This document shows positions 35,684 to 44,368 of a stretch of DNA of 64,000 nucleotides, piece after piece. The position numbers and the translations under genes are program-made. The notes under the pieces were generated by a model. It was not told where the DNA came from, did no database searches, and saw only the letters and a list, made by a program, of their open reading frames with translations. Each line of letters opens with the position of its first letter. The first letter of the stretch is position 1. This DNA is from an uncultured Flavobacteriaceae bacterium (GTDB lineage Bacteria; Bacteroidota; Bacteroidia; Flavobacteriales; Flavobacteriaceae): contig CANLCJ010000020.1 in the NCBI GenBank assembly GCA_947489085.1, forward strand, positions 1 to 64,000. Direction: 5' to 3'.

Positions 35684-37717
35684 ATGGCGACCTATATAGA
35701 CAACCTTCAAGTAAAAGGCGATACGCTAGACGATGCTCTACAACGGTTTAAAGATCAACTAACACAAGTTGTATTTCCTACTCCTAAAAACTTTGATACT
35801 AAAGTTTACAATGGGCAAACGTATATGTTTTACGATGGCCGATGGATAGAAACTTTAGATCCTGTTACTGTTGTAGCTAAAAGCTACACTAATGTTAGAG
35901 CTTTTATTATAGCACCTTCGGGCATACGTTTGCATGAAACGCCAAGCCCAATAGATCCTGCTTACAGTTCAGCACGTAGTGGCAATGGACATCTTAATAG
36001 TATTGCAACAAAAATTTATAGCCCAGGAGAAGAAGTGTTGTTTATTAAATTTTCTGAAAATGCAAAAGGTTGGGCGTTTATACAAACAAGCGATGGCAAA
36101 CAAGGGCATATAGAACGCCACCATATCATGTTACTTGCTAAAAATGCAATACTAGATAATTTTACGCAAGCATACCATTATGTTGCTACACAAGGCGAAG
36201 GTTTAGAGCAAATTATTAATACCTATTTTGCTACTTATAACTTTAAACGAGGAAAAGACAGAAGGACTATTGCAGAAGCTTTAATTTTTCTAAACCAAAG
36301 CAGTGGTCATAGCCATGGGCTTTATTTTAAACAAGAGGATAAAGGCATTTTAGAAAAAGTACACAGTGGCATTATAGATGCTCACGACCCTTGGTTTAAA
36401 AAGGCTAGAGCATTATACAATTCGGTACAAGTTCCTTTACATACTATACTCCGCATACCAACACCAGCCTATATCGAGTATTTAGCCAAGATAGGTAAGT
36501 TATCGCAACGTCCAGATTTGGTTAATGAAATGATTAACGTAGGCGAAATTATCGTAGATGTTGCGGCAGGTATTGCAGGTGTTATTGTTGGTATTATAGA
36601 AGGATTTGTTGTAGGCATTTGGGACGCATTAGTCGGTTTGGTAGATCTTGTTTCTTCCGTTATAGATGTCATAAAAAAATTAGTGCAAGGCACCTTTATA
36701 GAAGATCTTAAAAAAATGTACAACGTGATGATTAATTTATCATGGGAAGACATTAAAAAATTAGGAGATGCTATAAGCGGTGGCTTAATTTCACAGATAA
36801 AAAACTTTAGTCAACTATCAGCTTTCGAAAAAGGCCGCGTAATCGGTAAGATTATAGGCATGGTTCTGCTAGAAGTCGTACTGGCATTTTTTACTGGCGG
36901 AGCAGCCAATGCAGCGAAATGGGCTGGAAAACTAGGGAAGTTTGCCAAGGTTGCTAAAACTATAGCCAAAGTAGGCGATAATGTTTTAGGCCCTCTAAAT
37001 AAAATGAATAAAAAACTTGTTGATAAGATAAGTGATAAAATTCCAAAAAAATATAGGAATAAAAATGGAAAGGGTGATTATGAAGGAAATGACAAAAATA
37101 ATATCTACAGGCAGCTACTCTTAAACCAAGCGCGTGCAATGGCGGAGGTGTTTGATGCCAATGGAAGTACTCTTTCAGAGCTTAAAACAAGCCTTAACCT
37201 TTCTGAAAAGGTATATCCTAAATTAGGAAATGTAAAATGGCCAACAAAACATATTAGAGATAATGTATATAGTATTGGCATGGTAGCGAGTCCTGAAAAA
37301 TGGGTAGATAAACATTTTACTAGTGGGAAGGCATTTAGAGGAGATGATACTTATAAAGGTGGTGATTTAGGTATACCTATGGGAGGAAATGCTGATATAA
37401 AAACTCCATGGGAACATGTTAGAAGACCCAGTTCAGGAGAAACATCATTGTTTACTTCATTTTCTGGAACTAGAGGAAAAGTCCTAAAATTTACTAAAAA
37501 AGGCAAGGTTTTTAAAGTATCTTTAGAAGATCTTAAAAAACTAGAATTAGAGAATATGATAAAAATGCATACTCCTGACTTGGTAAGGGATTTAATGAAA
37601 AATAGTGGTAATAAACGTCTTAAAAAAGACGCTAATAACGTTTTTGAGATCATGAGAAAGAATAATGAAATGCTAATCGAAGGGCAGATTCCAGGTTCTT
37701 TTATAAAACAAGGGTAA
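35684..37717 (+). CDS. Multidomain effector with SH3b-like region and C-terminal ADP-ribosyltransferase-like toxin domain
   Basis: The 677-residue protein has no signal peptide. Region 1–60 is a short N-terminal segment that may load it on the particle. An SH3b-like domain lies at about 70–147 (residues IRLHETP and GWAFIQTSDGKQGHIE). Residues 285–335 and 385–420 are hydrophobic and glycine-rich, and could form membrane-inserting helices. The last 140 residues show the order of an ART fold: FRGDD with R552, SLFTSFS (588–594), and E662 in NEMLIEGQIPGSFI. This R–S/T–E order suggests NAD-dependent modification of a target protein. A small gene follows after 1 bp, as for toxin-immunity pairs. It also occupies the place of a tape measure, so a structural role is a second possibility. 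Confidence 0.6.
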   Translation: MATYIDNLQVKGDTLDDALQRFKDQLTQVVFPTPKNFDTKVYNGQTYMFYDGRWIETLDPVTVVAKSYTNVRAFIIAPSGIRLHETPSPIDPAYSSARSGNGHLNSIATKIYSPGEEVLFIKFSENAKGWAFIQTSDGKQGHIERHHIMLLAKNAILDNFTQAYHYVATQGEGLEQIINTYFATYNFKRGKDRRTIAEALIFLNQSSGHSHGLYFKQEDKGILEKVHSGIIDAHDPWFKKARALYNSVQVPLHTILRIPTPAYIEYLAKIGKLSQRPDLVNEMINVGEIIVDVAAGIAGVIVGIIEGFVVGIWDALVGLVDLVSSVIDVIKKLVQGTFIEDLKKMYNVMINLSWEDIKKLGDAISGGLISQIKNFSQLSAFEKGRVIGKIIGMVLLEVVLAFFTGGAANAAKWAGKLGKFAKVAKTIAKVGDNVLGPLNKMNKKLVDKISDKIPKKYRNKNGKGDYEGNDKNNIYRQLLLNQARAMAEVFDANGSTLSELKTSLNLSEKVYPKLGNVKWPTKHIRDNVYSIGMVASPEKWVDKHFTSGKAFRGDDTYKGGDLGIPMGGNADIKTPWEHVRRPSSGETSLFTSFSGTRGKVLKFTKKGKVFKVSLEDLKKLELENMIKMHTPDLVRDLMKNSGNKRLKKDANNVFEIMRKNNEMLIEGQIPGSFIKQG

Positions 37718-37718
37718 T

Positions 37719-37973
37719 ATGAAATTAACAGATACAATGAATACCTATAATCCTGCTTTAGGTATAATTTTAGAGAAAGGTTATAAAATAAATATTATAG
37801 ATCATGAAGAATCTTTTGATTGGTTAGCTACTAAAGATAAAAATGAACTTATAGCTTCTGATCCTTTAAAATTATTAGCTTTAATTTTAATATGTGAAGA
37901 AAAAGGAGAAGAATGGAATAGTTATAGTAAAAACTTTTATGATGAAATCCTTAAAGACTTCTATGGAGAATGA
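37719..37973 (+). CDS. Probable immunity protein for the ART-like toxin
   Basis: An 84-residue acidic protein encoded 1 bp after the toxin stop. It has no signal peptide and no family motif that I know. Small size, acidity and position directly after a toxin domain fit an immunity protein that would protect the producer. Its start may also be the second ATG at 37737. Confidence 0.5.
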   Translation: MKLTDTMNTYNPALGIILEKGYKINIIDHEESFDWLATKDKNELIASDPLKLLALILICEEKGEEWNSYSKNFYDEILKDFYGE

Positions 37974-38077
37974 AAATATACGAGCTAAAAAGAGACTTTA
38001 AATATTTAGGGGAAATTAATTTCATTGAGCATCAAAGAGTTGCTAATCAAATATCTATTAACAGTGATATTTATTAA
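37970..38077 (+). pseudogene. Truncated immunity-like remnant
   Basis: A 35-codon frame starts at an ATG overlapping the previous stop (ATGA) and begins MKIYELKRDF, a start seen in Imm11/DUF1629-like immunity proteins. It is cut by a TAA, and the sequence after it has stops in all frames I followed. It looks like the left end of a lost immunity gene. Similarity to Imm11 is tentative. Confidence 0.35.
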
Positions 38078-38183
38078 GAAATAGAAGTAAGTGGATAGGA
38101 CTAATAAGTATTGGTTTTACCGTGCAGCGTATTTTAAGATAAAATGAATAGTTTTCTTAGTACTCGTAAAAACACTCAATAAC

Positions 38184-38194
38184 GGCAGAATAAT
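38184..38194 (+). repeat. Cassette-end repeat, copy 1 (GGCAGAATAAT)
   Basis: The 11-bp motif directly follows a TAA stop plus one base and is repeated at 38603–38613 in the same setting. The following 30 bp are also similar (for instance AAAAT and GAT-CAT blocks). It suggests duplicated 3' ends of immunity-type cassettes. Confidence 0.45.
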
Positions 38195-38220
38195 AGCCTA
38201 TCAAAATAAAAAAAAGATTC

Positions 38221-38247
38221 ATCAATATATCTGAGAAATATATTGAT
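38221..38247 (+). terminator. Hairpin in decayed cassette DNA
   Basis: A perfect 10-bp inverted repeat (ATCAATATAT / ATATATTGAT, 7-nt loop) lies in gene-free DNA between cassette remnants, with a T run at 38265–38270. It may end a former cassette transcript. Confidence 0.4.
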
Positions 38248-38331
38248 GATATAAACTATGCGACTTTTTTAAGTGTTTAGTAACACAAGTAATAAATGTA
38301 ATATTCTTACCTAGATAAAATAGCTATATAA

Positions 38332-38601
38332 GGTGTATATATTTATTTTTATACAACTGATAAATACGTAAAACGAGGCGACTGGAAATATTATGATAAA
38401 CAAGGCAAATTGGTTAAAATAAAGAAATACACTAGCAGAGTATTTTCTATAGATAGTTTTCACAGAGCTTTAAATTACAATCCTAAGTTTATAGAAAAAG
38501 ATGTAAAGCAGTGCATAGAATACGCAGACGATTATTATAATTTATACAAGAAAGCAGAACGGGAAAAAGATTCTTTAGCTAAGCTAGAAAGTAATCGATA
38601 A
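38332..38601 (+). pseudogene. C-terminal remnant of a MORN-variant-like protein
   Basis: The frame ending at 38601 is open only from 38332 and has no start codon except TTG at 38410. Its left part (GDWKYYDKQGKLVK) matches MORN-variant repeats found in many Bacteroidota immunity or toxin-antitoxin cassettes; an in-frame TAA at 38329 precedes it. The right part is charged and helical (YYNLYKKAEREKDSL). I read it as the broken 3' end of an older cassette rather than a working gene. Confidence 0.4.
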
Positions 38602-38602
38602 T

Positions 38603-38613
38603 GGCAGAATAAT
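38603..38613 (+). repeat. Cassette-end repeat, copy 2 (GGCAGAATAAT)
   Basis: Identical 11 bp to 38184–38194, again one base after a TAA stop. The two copies are 419 bp apart. Confidence 0.45.
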
Positions 38614-38641
38614 TGCTATTTAAAATTAAAAACGATCCATT

Positions 38642-38989
38642 ATGGCATTTCTCAAAATATTAATTGTATTAACCTCATTACATTATGCTGTGCCTCAACA
38701 CATAAATAGCAAAGCGCAATTAGCTACCTTACCTCAAGAGAATTGCCAGTTTAACGGCAAAAAGTTATACGGTAAAATACAGTTTGTAGAGTTTGAAAAT
38801 CAAGCAGATATTACAGTACAAATAGTAAATAGCTTTCCAGATCTTAAAGTGAAATTTGTAGAAAATTTTGCAAGCCAATGTGGAGAGTGGCAAATCGTGG
38901 AACACAATGCTAATTTAAAGGTATACATCGCGCAAACAGGTGCAGATATTAAAATACAACCTGTTATTAACTTCCCAGGCTTACCTTAA
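38642..38989 (+). CDS. Exported beta-repeat protein (DUF6150-like)
   Basis: This 115-residue protein has a probable signal peptide (ILIVLTSLHYAV). The mature part is a run of about six short strands with roughly 12-residue spacing: KIQFVEFEN, ITVQIVNSFPDL, KVKFVENF, EWQIVEHN, KVYIAQTG, KIQPVINFPG. This looks like the DUF6150 kind of repeat and could form a small beta-solenoid. It is exported, unlike its neighbours, so it may act on the cell surface. No function known. Confidence 0.6.
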   Translation: MAFLKILIVLTSLHYAVPQHINSKAQLATLPQENCQFNGKKLYGKIQFVEFENQADITVQIVNSFPDLKVKFVENFASQCGEWQIVEHNANLKVYIAQTGADIKIQPVINFPGLP

Positions 38990-39004
38990 ACCTAACTTAA
39001 TTAT

Positions 39005-39069
39005 TTACTGAAAACACAGAAAAGCATTATAAAGTTTATGGTATACAGAAGTGTTGTTTTCTATTTTTA
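39005..39069 (+). repeat. 65-bp direct repeat, left copy
   Basis: Contains an 18-bp block (TTACTGAAAACACAGAAA, 39005–39022) and a 14-bp block (GTTTTCTATTTTTA, 39056–39069) separated by 33 bp. Both blocks recur at the same spacing at 40833–40897. It lies 115 bp before the fibre gene at 39120. Confidence 0.75.
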
Positions 39070-39119
39070 TAAGAATTCTGAAAAGAATATAAATATAAAA
39101 TATAGAAACAGCATAATAG

Positions 39120-40760
39120 ATGAAAGCACCATTAGCACTTATAAAAACATGGTTTGAAACAGGCGACAAACCCACGCAACAGCAATTTCACGATGCATTC
39201 GATAGTTTTTACCATAAAGATAGCGGGGCTATTATTGTTGGTAAAACAATACAAGATAACGGCGATGTAATATTCAATTTTTCAGACAATAGCCAGATAA
39301 CTATAGAGCGCTTTGTACAAGATGTTTCTCAACCCATAAGCTATATAAACGGATTGCAAGAAGCGCTAGCAACTATACAACAAGAAATAATTACACTGCA
39401 AACCACTAAAGTCAATATTCAAGAAGGTAAAGCCCTATCAACAAACGATTTTACAACCGCATTAAAAGATAAATTAGAGCAATTAGAGTTACCTGTTCTA
39501 AGTATTGCAAATGCTAATGGAGAAACACAATTTACGATAAATCTACTAAACGAGAAATTAGCCCTGAGAGGAGGAACGTTTAATGTTGAAAACAAACTAT
39601 TTAGTGTGGATCCTTTACAAGCGTTTATAACATATATAGATGTAGATAAAGGAAATGACGTTAATGGGCAGCCAAATAATCAAAATAGACCATTTAGAAC
39701 AGATACAGCGGCCTACAAGGCTATTCCAGATGATGGCAATGTTTGGAATCTTGTTTATTTGGACAGCTCAGACCGTTTCCTATCTGTTCCACCAAGGTCT
39801 GTAATAATAAGTTCAAGAAACAGAGGTACTTTTTATTTTAGAAACTTAAACGTGGCTAACATAACGAATATTCCATACTTCGAAATTGATGCAATAAGAA
39901 GTGATTTAGTTGTGGAAGATACAACGGTAAGAACAGGGGTGAGACCTCAATTCTTAAAATTAAACCTCAAAAATATTACGTTGAGAGGAACATTACATTC
40001 AGGGAATTTTGGTGTATTTGGAGGTGATAGGGATGCTAATTTCGATGTAGGATATATAAAATGTGATACTTTTTTTGTGGATTCATGTCCAGCTAACGTT
40101 CGTGTATTTAATTACGCAGGCGATTTTATATGTAACCATTTTAAGTCTAACAGTGTAGGTATGAGCTTGGGCGATAACGGTACGCATAATTTAAGATTTA
40201 AACCAGAACGAATAGAGGCTTTAGGAACATTACTACGAATAGGAGGAGTGTCTGTTTCAAATGGAGGTCATAAAATTAAAGCATATTTAGGAGATGCTCC
40301 AATAGAGGATATAGTCTCAGATATATTAGACGTATCAGGTGTGTTGTTTACGTGTCCTTCATTTTACTATAGAAGAGGAGGTGTGGTTACAGGTTTAATG
40401 GGGAATTTAGATTACGCCATTAGAGTTGCTGTTTATAATTTTGTGGGTTTTACAGGAAAACTTGTAAATAGAGGTTCGGTAACGGCAGGTATGAATATTA
40501 GACATAGTACCATATATGTCGATACATTTTTACAATCAATAGGCAATCATATTAGTTTAGAAGCACAAGAATTTGTTTTTGATAATCTCAATTTATATCA
40601 AAATACGCCAGGACCAATTTTTGGAAATATAGACGAGAGTTTCACTATTAATATAATAGGGACTTTCAATACAAATGCTCCTGAATTGACAAGTGCAAAT
40701 CCATCTATAGGAAGTTCGGCAAATATTGTAGTAGAGCATCTAACGCCCAATTCATTTTAA
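39120..40760 (+). CDS. Tail fibre / receptor-binding protein with shared N-terminal anchor
   Basis: The first 40 residues (IKTWFETGDKPTQQQFHDAF, then KDSG) match the start of the 168-residue protein at 50546 (LKTYFETGDKPTEQEFCDLI, then QDSG), so both probably attach to the same baseplate site. A coiled-coil region near 80–130 follows, then a long beta-helix-like part with serine/threonine/glycine-rich strands. There is no S74 or other chaperone domain at the end. It should recognise the target surface. It lies away from the main fibre locus, inside the cargo region, between two direct repeats. Confidence 0.65.
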   Translation: MKAPLALIKTWFETGDKPTQQQFHDAFDSFYHKDSGAIIVGKTIQDNGDVIFNFSDNSQITIERFVQDVSQPISYINGLQEALATIQQEIITLQTTKVNIQEGKALSTNDFTTALKDKLEQLELPVLSIANANGETQFTINLLNEKLALRGGTFNVENKLFSVDPLQAFITYIDVDKGNDVNGQPNNQNRPFRTDTAAYKAIPDDGNVWNLVYLDSSDRFLSVPPRSVIISSRNRGTFYFRNLNVANITNIPYFEIDAIRSDLVVEDTTVRTGVRPQFLKLNLKNITLRGTLHSGNFGVFGGDRDANFDVGYIKCDTFFVDSCPANVRVFNYAGDFICNHFKSNSVGMSLGDNGTHNLRFKPERIEALGTLLRIGGVSVSNGGHKIKAYLGDAPIEDIVSDILDVSGVLFTCPSFYYRRGGVVTGLMGNLDYAIRVAVYNFVGFTGKLVNRGSVTAGMNIRHSTIYVDTFLQSIGNHISLEAQEFVFDNLNLYQNTPGPIFGNIDESFTINIIGTFNTNAPELTSANPSIGSSANIVVEHLTPNSF

Positions 40761-40832
40761 TAAGAAAGCTACTAATATTAAAGCGATTTAGTAGGTGCTT
40801 AATAAACTAACACTTTAATAGTTACAAAAAAC

Positions 40833-40897
40833 TTACTGAAAACACAGAAAGAGTAATGTTAAAAAAGAAGAAAACAATGAGCCGTTTTCTATTTTTA
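40833..40897 (+). repeat. 65-bp direct repeat, right copy
   Basis: Second copy of the element at 39005–39069, with the same two perfect blocks 33 bp apart. It lies 126 bp before the gene at 40959, similar to the first copy before 39120. Confidence 0.75.
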
Positions 40898-40958
40898 GGT
40901 TATGATCATGGTAGTATGCATGTAACACTAGAGTAAAAAAAATAACAACTATATAGTT

Positions 40959-41153
40959 ATGGATAATAGTTTAAATGAAAACCCTGTAATGCCAGATACA
41001 TCAAAAATGCAAAATAACTTAAATGGCATAACCTCTAAAGTACCAATTGTAAGTATAACTAATGTTATTATAAAAGCAGGAGAAAATAGCACAGGAACAT
41101 CTCTGGAAGAGCAGTTAGAAAAAGCGATAAAGGATACAACATTAGGATTATAA
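40959..41153 (+). CDS. Small protein of unknown function in the tail cluster
   Basis: The 64-residue protein has no recognisable motif. Its last base is the first base of the next start codon (TAATG), so it is translationally coupled to the second chaperone-like gene. A right copy of the 65-bp repeat precedes it. Coupling and position suggest a real gene of the cluster. Confidence 0.5.
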   Translation: MDNSLNENPVMPDTSKMQNNLNGITSKVPIVSITNVIIKAGENSTGTSLEEQLEKAIKDTTLGL

Positions 41154-41632
41154 TGGATAAAATGCAAGATAGAATCCAACATTGGAAAGTACAGTATAAA
41201 AATGTAATTAAAATCCAATCGGAAGATGATGAGGTAGCCTATTTTAAAATCCCCACATTAACAGAGTTAGATACGTATAATACTCTAAAACAAGACGATG
41301 TATTTAAAGCTTTACAGTACGTGTTTAATACCTGTTTATTAGAAAATAATGCTTACGAGGATGAGTTTTTGCTTTCAGCAAGTAAATCGTTGTTGGAACA
41401 TGTCGCGTCGTACCAAAATGTAACCATTAATAACGATACAGGGTACGACGAAATAAAGAAATCTGCGGCGTTAATAAGGCACTATTTCAATCTAGACCCT
41501 TATCAATTACCGACAGATGAGTTTTATAAACTCCTGTCTGAAGCAATATGGTTGCAAGAACATAAAAACAAACAGTTAGAATTTACCATAGCCAATGTAC
41601 TCGTAAAAACATTTGGCAATGCAACGCAATAA
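41153..41632 (+). CDS. Tail assembly chaperone-like protein, copy 2
   Basis: This 159-residue protein is a longer paralogue of the one at 35341: QHWKVQYKNVIKIQSEDDE and AYFKIPTL match at the start, and a helical C-terminal half is added (ALIRHYFNLDPYQL). It lies directly before DUF6046 and the hub, where phages place chaperones for the tape measure, but no tape measure follows. Function is inferred from order. Confidence 0.55.
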   Translation: MDKMQDRIQHWKVQYKNVIKIQSEDDEVAYFKIPTLTELDTYNTLKQDDVFKALQYVFNTCLLENNAYEDEFLLSASKSLLEHVASYQNVTINNDTGYDEIKKSAALIRHYFNLDPYQLPTDEFYKLLSEAIWLQEHKNKQLEFTIANVLVKTFGNATQ

Positions 41633-41644
41633 AAAGTAAACTAT

Positions 41645-42220
41645 ATGGCATTTAATATAAATTTAAAAAACACGCTCGATCAATTCGAAGGCGTTATCGA
41701 TGTAGCTATAGATGAAGCTGTAAACTTAGGAATTACAGAATTTAAAGATTTTATCGTGGATAAAAAAGGAGGTGAATTTAATTTACCTGTATTTGCACCA
41801 TTAGTATTCGAGCCCTTAGTAAAACAAAATTTTATATTACCACCGTTACGTATAGACGCAGTAACCATACAAGCAAGCCGAACTAAAAACATACAAACTA
41901 CACCTATACAAGGTAGAAATCATACTATAAAAGAACACATATCTAATGGCGATTTTTCGATAAATATAGAAGGGCTAATAGCAAACGACGAGTTTACAAA
42001 AGACTATCCAAAAGGCAAACTATTTCTGTTAAAACAATTCTTAGAAGCACCTTTTGGTTTGCGCATTACTCATGCCATTTTAAACAGGTTGGGAGTTCAC
42101 GAAATTGTAATTCAAAACTACAGTATCCCTTCAATAGATGGCGTTAAAAACATACAAAAATTTTCAGCTCAAGCCATATCAGACGAACCTTTAGAATTAA
42201 TAATTAGAGATAATGCTTAA
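41645..42220 (+). CDS. DUF6046-type baseplate/tube-initiation protein
   Basis: The 191-residue protein fits the Bacteroidota phage family that I recall as DUF6046. It lies directly before the hub and overlaps it by 8 bp. The segments RTKNIQTTPIQGRNHTIKEH and EHISNGDFSINIEGLI are characteristic. Position suggests that it joins the tube to the hub, comparable to gp48/gp54 or LysM-like tube adaptors. Not certain. Confidence 0.6.
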   Translation: MAFNINLKNTLDQFEGVIDVAIDEAVNLGITEFKDFIVDKKGGEFNLPVFAPLVFEPLVKQNFILPPLRIDAVTIQASRTKNIQTTPIQGRNHTIKEHISNGDFSINIEGLIANDEFTKDYPKGKLFLLKQFLEAPFGLRITHAILNRLGVHEIVIQNYSIPSIDGVKNIQKFSAQAISDEPLELIIRDNA

Positions 42221-43532
42221 TTTAAACTGTAAAATAAAGGTTTACGAAACCAATGAGAAGTTAGAACGTACAAATACCATGTACGAGTTCGAATATGCTT
42301 ATAGCATAACAATAGTATCCAATGTAGAAACATTTACAGATACGGCAGAACTAAAAATTCCTAAAAAAGTTGTAATCAACCAGCTGAATAACAGATTAGG
42401 TATAGAAATTACCAAACAGTTGCCATTCGATTTAGAAACGCAAAGTATTTACCAATATCTAAAGCAAGATAACGCCATAGAAATTTATTTAGGCTATAAC
42501 GGTGCGCTAAAACCAGCATTTAGAGGTTACATAACAAGTGTAAAAGGAGATGCGCCAGTTTGCATTCTTTGCGAGGATGACATGTATAGGCTTAAAAAAG
42601 ATAAAATGGAAGCCAGTACGGCACCTAACCCATACAGCGACTTACAAAACCCCATAGTATCAGGCGCTTCAAGAACGCTTAAGGGTACGGAAATTAAAAC
42701 GCAATTAGAAACAAGATTAAAAGTATTAGGCATCACCCACGAAATATATATGGAAGATACCTTAGGAAGCCTTATTGTAAATAGAAAAACATCTATAGCA
42801 ATGTTCTTAAAAAAGTTGAAAACAGACTATGGCATATTTTCTTTTTTCAAATTACAAGACAAGAAAAATGTATTAATAGTAACCAATAATCCCCACCTGT
42901 ACAGTGCAAACGACGTAAGTACGGCTATTAATGCAAATAACGCCAGCGGCATAAGCTCTCAGCTAACAGTAGTACCCCAAAATTTGCTTAGAACAGCAAT
43001 AAATACCTTAGGGATACAAGATGTTATTGATTTTTTTAGAAGAGAAGATGGGTTTTTAGGCGAAGCACGATTTCGATTTTTCTATAATATTATTAGTGAT
43101 AATCTAAAGTTAGATGAACAAGAAGTGAAGAAAATACGAATGCGCGCAGAAAAATATTTTGTTAATTCTAATACTCCAATTTTTGAAGAAACAGGCGCCC
43201 CATCCGATGGTGATTTGGTGCAAACCTTTACGATACATGACAACGAAAACGAATTGCCTAGAGATAATTTAGCGTATAGAAAAAAAGAACAAGAAGTATT
43301 AGCAGAGTTAAAAACCTTTGTAAGTCTGCGTTTTTTAGAAAAGAAAAAAAACGGATTAAAAGGCAGCTTTATCACATTTGGAGAGCCTTTTGTTCGTCCT
43401 ACAGATCGTGTAATACTAGAAGACGCCGAAGATGCTGAAAAAAACGGCACATTTCAAGTAGAAGCTGTAAAACGAAGTTTTGGAATGGGAGGCTACAGGC
43501 AAGAAATTAAAGTAGGAAGAAAAGTATCATAA
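42213..43532 (+). CDS. Baseplate hub protein (gp27 / late-control-D-like)
   Basis: At 439 residues, in the position of the hub between the tube-linked proteins and the spike. The N-terminal half is beta-rich and includes VETFTDTAELKIPK and YQYLKQDNAIEIYLGY, the pattern of the first gpD/gp27 domains (a field to be held by the hub). The C-terminal half carries gpD-like strands (GSFITFGEPFVRPTDRVILE). It should form the trimeric hub that holds the spike. Confidence 0.65.
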   Translation: MLNLNCKIKVYETNEKLERTNTMYEFEYAYSITIVSNVETFTDTAELKIPKKVVINQLNNRLGIEITKQLPFDLETQSIYQYLKQDNAIEIYLGYNGALKPAFRGYITSVKGDAPVCILCEDDMYRLKKDKMEASTAPNPYSDLQNPIVSGASRTLKGTEIKTQLETRLKVLGITHEIYMEDTLGSLIVNRKTSIAMFLKKLKTDYGIFSFFKLQDKKNVLIVTNNPHLYSANDVSTAINANNASGISSQLTVVPQNLLRTAINTLGIQDVIDFFRREDGFLGEARFRFFYNIISDNLKLDEQEVKKIRMRAEKYFVNSNTPIFEETGAPSDGDLVQTFTIHDNENELPRDNLAYRKKEQEVLAELKTFVSLRFLEKKKNGLKGSFITFGEPFVRPTDRVILEDAEDAEKNGTFQVEAVKRSFGMGGYRQEIKVGRKVS

Positions 43533-43542
43533 CAGGAAAACC

Positions 43543-44364
43543 ATGGGAGAAGCATCCAACATTATAAAACGCATAGCAACAGAGGGGCATAAAATACAAA
43601 CTTGTCCAGCAAAAGTTGTAGCGATAAACGAACAAGGCGCTAAAACGTTACACGATACAACAGATGCTTATACGGTAGATGTAGTACGACCAGATGGTGC
43701 ATTAATTTGTAATGTTAGGCTAAAAGCATCCATACAAAATAAAGAAGAGGGATTTATTTGTGTGCCTAAGCTTAACAGTTGGGTGTTAATATCAATTATT
43801 GAAACTACAGAAACACGAGCCTTTATTTCTCAATATTCTGAAATAGAAGAAATATTTTTACGTATACGACAACAAGATGGAGCTGTAGCTGTAGAAGACA
43901 CCTTCTTAGAATTAAAAGCAAACGGCACAGAAACAAAACTCGGTTATAAAAAAGTAGAGACCAATGCAGAAAGCCCACAAGGCATTTCTAGAAGTTATAA
44001 AAACCTTGCAAAAATTGTTTTTGGAGAAGATCGCATTTTAAATGTGAAATTTTGGAACGAGCAACAAGAAACAACACAGGAAACAAGAATAGCTCACGAT
44101 AATGTTAAAATAAATTTTGATGAAGGAGAAGGCTATCAAGCCAACTTAAATGCAGAAAGTGTAACGTTTAATCACAGTAATAAAGGTTTAGATTTCCAGC
44201 TTACAGATAAGTTTTTAGTTAAAGCAGGAGGGAATAATCTTAAAACAGAGCTAGATAAATTGATAACAGAAATATCTAAGATTATAGTAGTCCAAGGTAC
44301 AGGGCCAAACACAGGAGCTTTAAATAGTATAAAAAATAATATAGCAGCCATTTTAACAGAATAA
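43543..44364 (+). CDS. Tail spike / puncturing protein (gp45/gpV-like)
   Basis: The 273-residue protein lies between the hub and gp25. An OB-like region at the start (KIQTCPAKVVAINEQGAKTL, then a five-stranded pattern to about 110) is followed by short repeated strands resembling the spike beta-helix (ESVTFNHSNKGLDFQLTDKF), and a helical end. It should form the membrane-piercing tip. There is no PAAR protein in the cluster, so this protein or the 86-residue neighbour must cap the tip. Confidence 0.6.
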   Translation: MGEASNIIKRIATEGHKIQTCPAKVVAINEQGAKTLHDTTDAYTVDVVRPDGALICNVRLKASIQNKEEGFICVPKLNSWVLISIIETTETRAFISQYSEIEEIFLRIRQQDGAVAVEDTFLELKANGTETKLGYKKVETNAESPQGISRSYKNLAKIVFGEDRILNVKFWNEQQETTQETRIAHDNVKINFDEGEGYQANLNAESVTFNHSNKGLDFQLTDKFLVKAGGNNLKTELDKLITEISKIIVVQGTGPNTGALNSIKNNIAAILTE

Positions 44365-44368
44365 AATT

